DNA of 64,000 nucleotides, from the NCBI RefSeq assembly GCF_001653235.2, contig NC_035796.1:1550001-1614000 (forward strand), read 5' to 3'. Origin of the DNA: Pochonia chlamydosporia 170 (taxonomy: Eukaryota; Ascomycota; Sordariomycetes; Hypocreales; Clavicipitaceae). Shown here piece by piece: positions 60,172 through 64,000 of the stretch. Made by a program: the position numbers and the translations under genes. How positions within the stretch are numbered: the first letter of the stretch is position 1; each line of letters opens with the position of its first letter. The notes beneath the pieces were generated by a model. That model searched no databases and was not told the DNA's origin. It was given only the letters and a program-made list of their open reading frames with translations.

Positions 60172-61548
60172 AACGAGACAGATCCAGTTGATGACCAGGA
60201 CCCCTTTCTAGACAATTAACGACCGATATTGTCTCCCCCACCAGTCCTTGATTCTTTCATGGACGGGCTTCATGCGACTTTGTTGTGATGATCGGTGGGG
60301 TGGCACGGACTCTATAACCGGTCCCATCAAATCTAGCTTGTTCTGAGAGCCCAAGCGATGATGTGTTGATGTGGTGATCCTCTTGCGGCGGAGGACATAT
60401 ACAATACATCTTTTCGGTCATATTTGCGTTGGCTTGTACAACAAACACATGATGAAATCTGGGACGCTTCCTTTGGGTTCGGTGAGCGGGGACAAGAGTG
60501 GGAAAAATCTATCGAGGCAGCACCGTAGCTGTCCTGCGCGACTTCATTCAGGCTAACGTGGCGTGGCATAGCCCCTCATTTAGAGAGGGATACAATATGT
60601 CAGCCTGTTGCATATCCAATTATGTACATTTAAAGCACACGCACATCAAAAGGTGTTTGACAGGGTGAGATTTTGAATTTGTTCGAGGCGTTGAGGAGGA
60701 ACTTGTACTCTTGCGGGTAACGTACGTGGTGTTTTTAGGGTTCTAGTATTTTCCTCGGCAGCGTTAGGCAATATGAGGCTCCGATTATAGTATCATGTTG
60801 TGGTGACACTGAGAAAGCTTTTGAGACGATAGAAATGATAGGTATATATTGCAATGTAATATGTTATGAGGTTCAGGAAATACGGACTGGCTACCGTCTT
60901 TGACGATAATTCCATAAATTACGAGCGGTCTAGAACTGTCCGCTAACGTTACTGTTGCTCCTGTAGTACCGTTTCAGTGTTTCCTGTAATCGCGCGGCCG
61001 TTTTAAACGTTCGACTTGCATGAAAGCCAGCGTAATTTGAGAGGTCCAAAATGATGCCAAACAAGAAACATGGAGGAAGCTGTGAGAATTGATGGTCCAA
61101 TCACAGCCGTTGGTGGATATTCTGCAAGAGTGGGGAGCAAATGGCCTAAAGGGGTTTAGCGGGATACTGGTGGTTCCCTCACCTCTCAAAGGTAAACAAC
61201 AAGAGCCAAGTTCCTCTCCACGACAAGACTATCGCCATTCCCGAGCGCCCGGGCTTTCACACGACAGAACATCATTTCTCCCAGGGAAATAAGAATATCA
61301 AGCGCCAATTCAGCAGTTTAGGTGGACCAAGGGAAATTTTATTGCGCTGGGAGTTGGGCGAAACGCGACGCATTTTACGCGATTGTTGCGAGATTCCGAA
61401 GGTCAATCCGGCCATCCATCCACCACGCGACGACGACGGCAGCTGGGTGGCTGACCACCACAACCATCACCAGCCGACCTTTGTATTTTTTACGGCTCTC
61501 CACGCGAAATACAACATATACTCCATGAAGTCGCCCAATTAGCCATCC
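60172..61548. other. Spacer between bZIP and kinetochore genes
   Basis: Holds the 3' flank of the bZIP gene and the promoter of the Mis13 gene. AT-rich DNA around 60,590-60,650 and 60,780-60,920 fits a 3' region. Small frames up to 78 codons are unconvincing. Confidence 0.55.
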
Positions 61549-63147
61549 ATGACGACTCTCGTGGCGACTCAACGGGCGCTAGAACACCTTAGCATGAGCA
61601 ACCACCAAGATCGCCGACAACCCAAGCGCCCAGCCGGTAGGTCTATCGCGGGAAACAAAGGCATTGAGGGGATGTGCTGACATTGGACCAATAGCCGCGG
61701 CTGATTTTGAATGCGACGATGATTTCCAGTTTGTTCGAAAGGCGAAGAAGACGAAGACGGAGGAGACTGGGCTTGGGAGCAGGACGACAAGACAGAGCCG
61801 GACAGGATCAGCACAGGCTGTGACGGAATCTACAGCGCCACCGACGAGAGATGCGGTTCCGTTATCAACGTCGGCGACACCGGGCAGACGGAAGTCTTCG
61901 CGACGGAAAGCAGCGGATGACGTACATCAAAATGAAGAGACTCAGGCTCCAAGGAGAGCAACGAGGAGAAGCACGCGTTCAGCTACGGCCGAAGCGGATC
62001 AAAGCGCGCAGGATTCACGACTGCATGGCAGAACAGGAACGAAAGTAGCGAGCCCGGATAGAGGACAGCCATCGAAACCACGACGATGGGAACCTTCACC
62101 AACGCCACGGAGACCGACAGAGACCAAGATTGCTGTTCCGATGAGCGACACTCCGATTATTAATCGAAATAAGGAGATGCGCAAGAAGGGCGGGAAAGGG
62201 AACAGACGGAGCAGTTTGGGATCCCGCGGGCGGAGAGCAAGCTCCCTCATACAGAATGGGCAAACAGCATTACCGCACCGCGACGTGGATACGTCGGAAT
62301 TCTACAAACATATCCAGGCAGAGGCGGTGGAACCAGAGAGGATGCGATACTTGTTGATGTGGTGCGGCAAGCGCGCATTACCAGATAAACCGCCTCACGG
62401 GACGCCGAATGCGAATGCAATACTGGGTGGTATGTACTTTGAATAGGTCGGGGGAAGTGAACTGAAGTTATTCTTGCTAACGGATCAACAGCACTAGCAA
62501 TTCAAGACCAAATATCAAAAGACTTTGCTCAAAGAGGAGACTTTTCAAACTGGTTCAGCAGGGACGAAGACGGACCGAAGCAAGCGGCTATTCTAAAACC
62601 GAATCCCCGGAATATCGAACTAGACGAAAAGTTGGTCAATTTGGAAGCGAGGATAAAAAAGTAAGGACATTTCTTCGTACATACCGCAGAATCAAGCTAA
62701 CAACCCACCAGGTTACAAGAAGAAAAACAAGCCTGGTTAGCAATACGGCAACCACCCCCAGACATCCCCCCCATATTCAACTCCTCCGAACCGCCGAAAA
62801 TCGAACTCCCCGACTTCAACCTCCTGGAACCCGAAGATGTCAAAATACGGAGCTACCTCGCCGGCGAACTCGTCCCCTTTGCCGACATGCGCGCCAAGAC
62901 AGAAGAGAGGATACGCAAAATCCAGTCATCTCTCGAGTTTGAAGTGGACCAGTTGGCGGACAATGTGCACAAATTAGAGCAAAGGGTGCTAGTGGCGGGC
63001 AGACAGGCCGATAAAGTGCTGCGTCATAGTGCGACGCGCCTGAAGGAGCGGGAGGATAGGGACAAGATGAGCGCTGGGACAAGGGATATGCCCTTGATGG
63101 AGGTGCTGAGGAGTCTGAGCAACATATTACCAGAGGGAGGGGGGTGA
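61549..63147 (+). CDS. mis13: Kinetochore protein Mis13/Dsn1, MIND complex subunit
   Basis: Four exons (61549-61636, 61695-62429, 62492-62660, 62712-63147) encode 475 residues; every joint is in frame and introns are 51-62 bp. Dsn1/Mis13 anchors the Mis12/MIND complex between inner kinetochore proteins and the Ndc80 complex. The N-terminal half is basic and disordered with SRTTRQSRTGS and RRKSSRRK, and a central KGNRRSSLGSRGRRASS, sites expected for Aurora/Ipl1 phosphorylation. The conserved part starts at DVDTSEFYKHI, continues through MRYLLMWCGKRAL and AIQDQISKDF, then NPRNIELDEKLVNLEARIKK and a coiled-coil-prone C-terminus (RIRKIQSSLEFEVDQLADNV, then LEQRVLVAGRQADKVLR). Exon 2 could end at either GTGGTA or GTATGT two codons apart; the GTATGT donor gives the family-like reading. 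Confidence 0.9.
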
Positions 63148-63521
63148 AATTGCCCAGTGTTCGAGGGCACCGCTTGTCACTTTATGAGTTTGATGACGCT
63201 ACGAGGCATCTTTTCTTTTTGTTATTTGGTCACACACCACAGGGAGCAATTCCGGAAGGGAGGCATGGTGAATGGAAGGTTTTTCATGTCATTTGGGTAA
63301 TGTGAGCGTTGGAGTAGGTAGGCTTTTTGGCATGGCGCATGGTTTGGTTGGACGGTGGGAATATATCATGTTGATACTGCTGAACTGCTTGACTGCTTAA
63401 CTGGGTTGAGTGTCCGATGAAGTCTATTATTACGACCATATAGTACAACCACAGTATGCCACGTCTCTTACAAACCCATTTCTAGAGCCAACCAAATCTA
63501 TCATACACCCATTCATCCCCA
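63148..63521. other. Convergent 3' spacer, no gene seen
   Basis: Holds the 3' regions of the Mis13 gene (+) and the SDH assembly factor gene (-). Nothing coding was seen. Confidence 0.55.
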
Positions 63522-63934
63522 TCAACGATCCTCCAACGCTGGCATAAACGCCATACCACCGCCCTCCCCCTCTGCACTCCTACTCCGAACATGCGTCCTC
63601 AGCATATCCAACACCTCACTGCCCCTCCACCTCACCGGCACAGGCCGATACGCCGGTCGAAAATTACCCACTGTCTGCGCCCACTCCCCCTTTGGAGGTT
63701 CCTCTCGTACAAACGCATCCCCTGCGGTAGACGCACTCACGTCAGACGGATTCGTAGACGTATACGAGTCAGAGGGCTCGCGCTGCGTAGCCCAGTAGTA
63801 TATGTCCCAGTCATTTTCGTCGAGCAGCGAGTCGTACTGCGCGAGGAGGGGGCCCGACATGTTCTGCAGGTGGGATTTTGCGAATGTCGAGAGGAGGAGG
63901 TCTGATTCGAGGGTTCCTCGTTTGCGGGATTGGT
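63522..63934 (-). CDS. sdh5: Succinate dehydrogenase assembly factor 2 (Sdh5/Emi5), 5' partial
   Basis: The last exon (63934-63522) encodes the final 136 residues. Upstream, a 66-bp intron runs from 63,935 to exactly 64,000, where GTACGT forms its donor at the window edge, so earlier exons with the mitochondrial presequence lie outside. The frame shows [16 protein letters not shown], with the conserved RGxxExDLLL motif of the flavin-attachment factor. [20 protein letters not shown] follows, then the fungal C-terminus [11 protein letters not shown] and [13 protein letters not shown]. The protein promotes covalent FAD binding to the Sdh1 subunit in the mitochondrial matrix. A Ser/Thr-rich loop before EWAQ is longer than in animal homologs. 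Confidence 0.9.
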
Positions 63935-64000
63935 CTGCGCTTGTTAGTGGAGGGAATAAAAACAGAAAGAAAAAAGTATCAGAGGGAGAGGGACACGTAC

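Overview
The window is nuclear DNA of a filamentous ascomycete, most likely a Sordariomycete close to the Hypocreales. The reasons are short introns (mostly 50-105 bp) with GTATGT/GTAAGT-type donors and CTAAC/CTGAC branch sites, protein families typical of moulds (KEX1, an ATF/CREB bZIP, Mis13/Dsn1, PNGase A, neutral ceramidase, an SPX membrane protein), roughly balanced base composition, and long gene-free spacers. The placement is inferred from gene style; no marker gene was compared. I support about 20 protein-coding genes. I saw no rRNA, tRNA, CRISPR array or intact transposon, but tRNAs and decayed elements are hard to exclude by eye.

Layout. 0-6 kb: the 3' part of a Tctex-1 dynein light chain gene and an intronless F-box gene, both on +. 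6.4-18.5 kb: five consecutive minus-strand genes whose products all enter the secretory pathway. They are a GT31-like type II glycosyltransferase, a secreted peptide N-glycosidase A, a very small Cys-rich peptide precursor with a kexin site, a membrane-anchored neutral ceramidase, and a secreted internally repeated protein whose units are separated by Lys-Arg kexin sites. 21.4-22.7 kb: a SIS-domain sugar-phosphate isomerase-like protein. 28.7-36.6 kb: an SPX membrane protein, a possible 69-aa protein, a GNAT acetyltransferase, a nuclear-looking regulatory protein and a Ser-rich protein. 44.3-52.5 kb: SFM1-type SPOUT methyltransferase, KEX1 carboxypeptidase, an 11-knuckle CCHC protein and a GST-fold protein. 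58.3-64 kb: an Atf1/AtfA bZIP factor, kinetochore Mis13/Dsn1, and the 3' part of the succinate dehydrogenase assembly factor 2 gene at the right edge. Three deserts (22.7-28.7, 36.6-44.3 and 52.5-58.3 kb) carry no gene I can support.

How the genes relate. Most are housekeeping genes with no operon-like logic. The accessory-looking part is the minus-strand block at 6.4-18.5 kb, which combines glycan editing, sphingolipid cleavage and two candidate kexin-processed peptide precursors. A KEX1 gene, whose product family trims basic residues after Kex2 cleavage, lies 28 kb further on; I treat that as coincidence. The two precursor genes are the best candidates for something undescribed.
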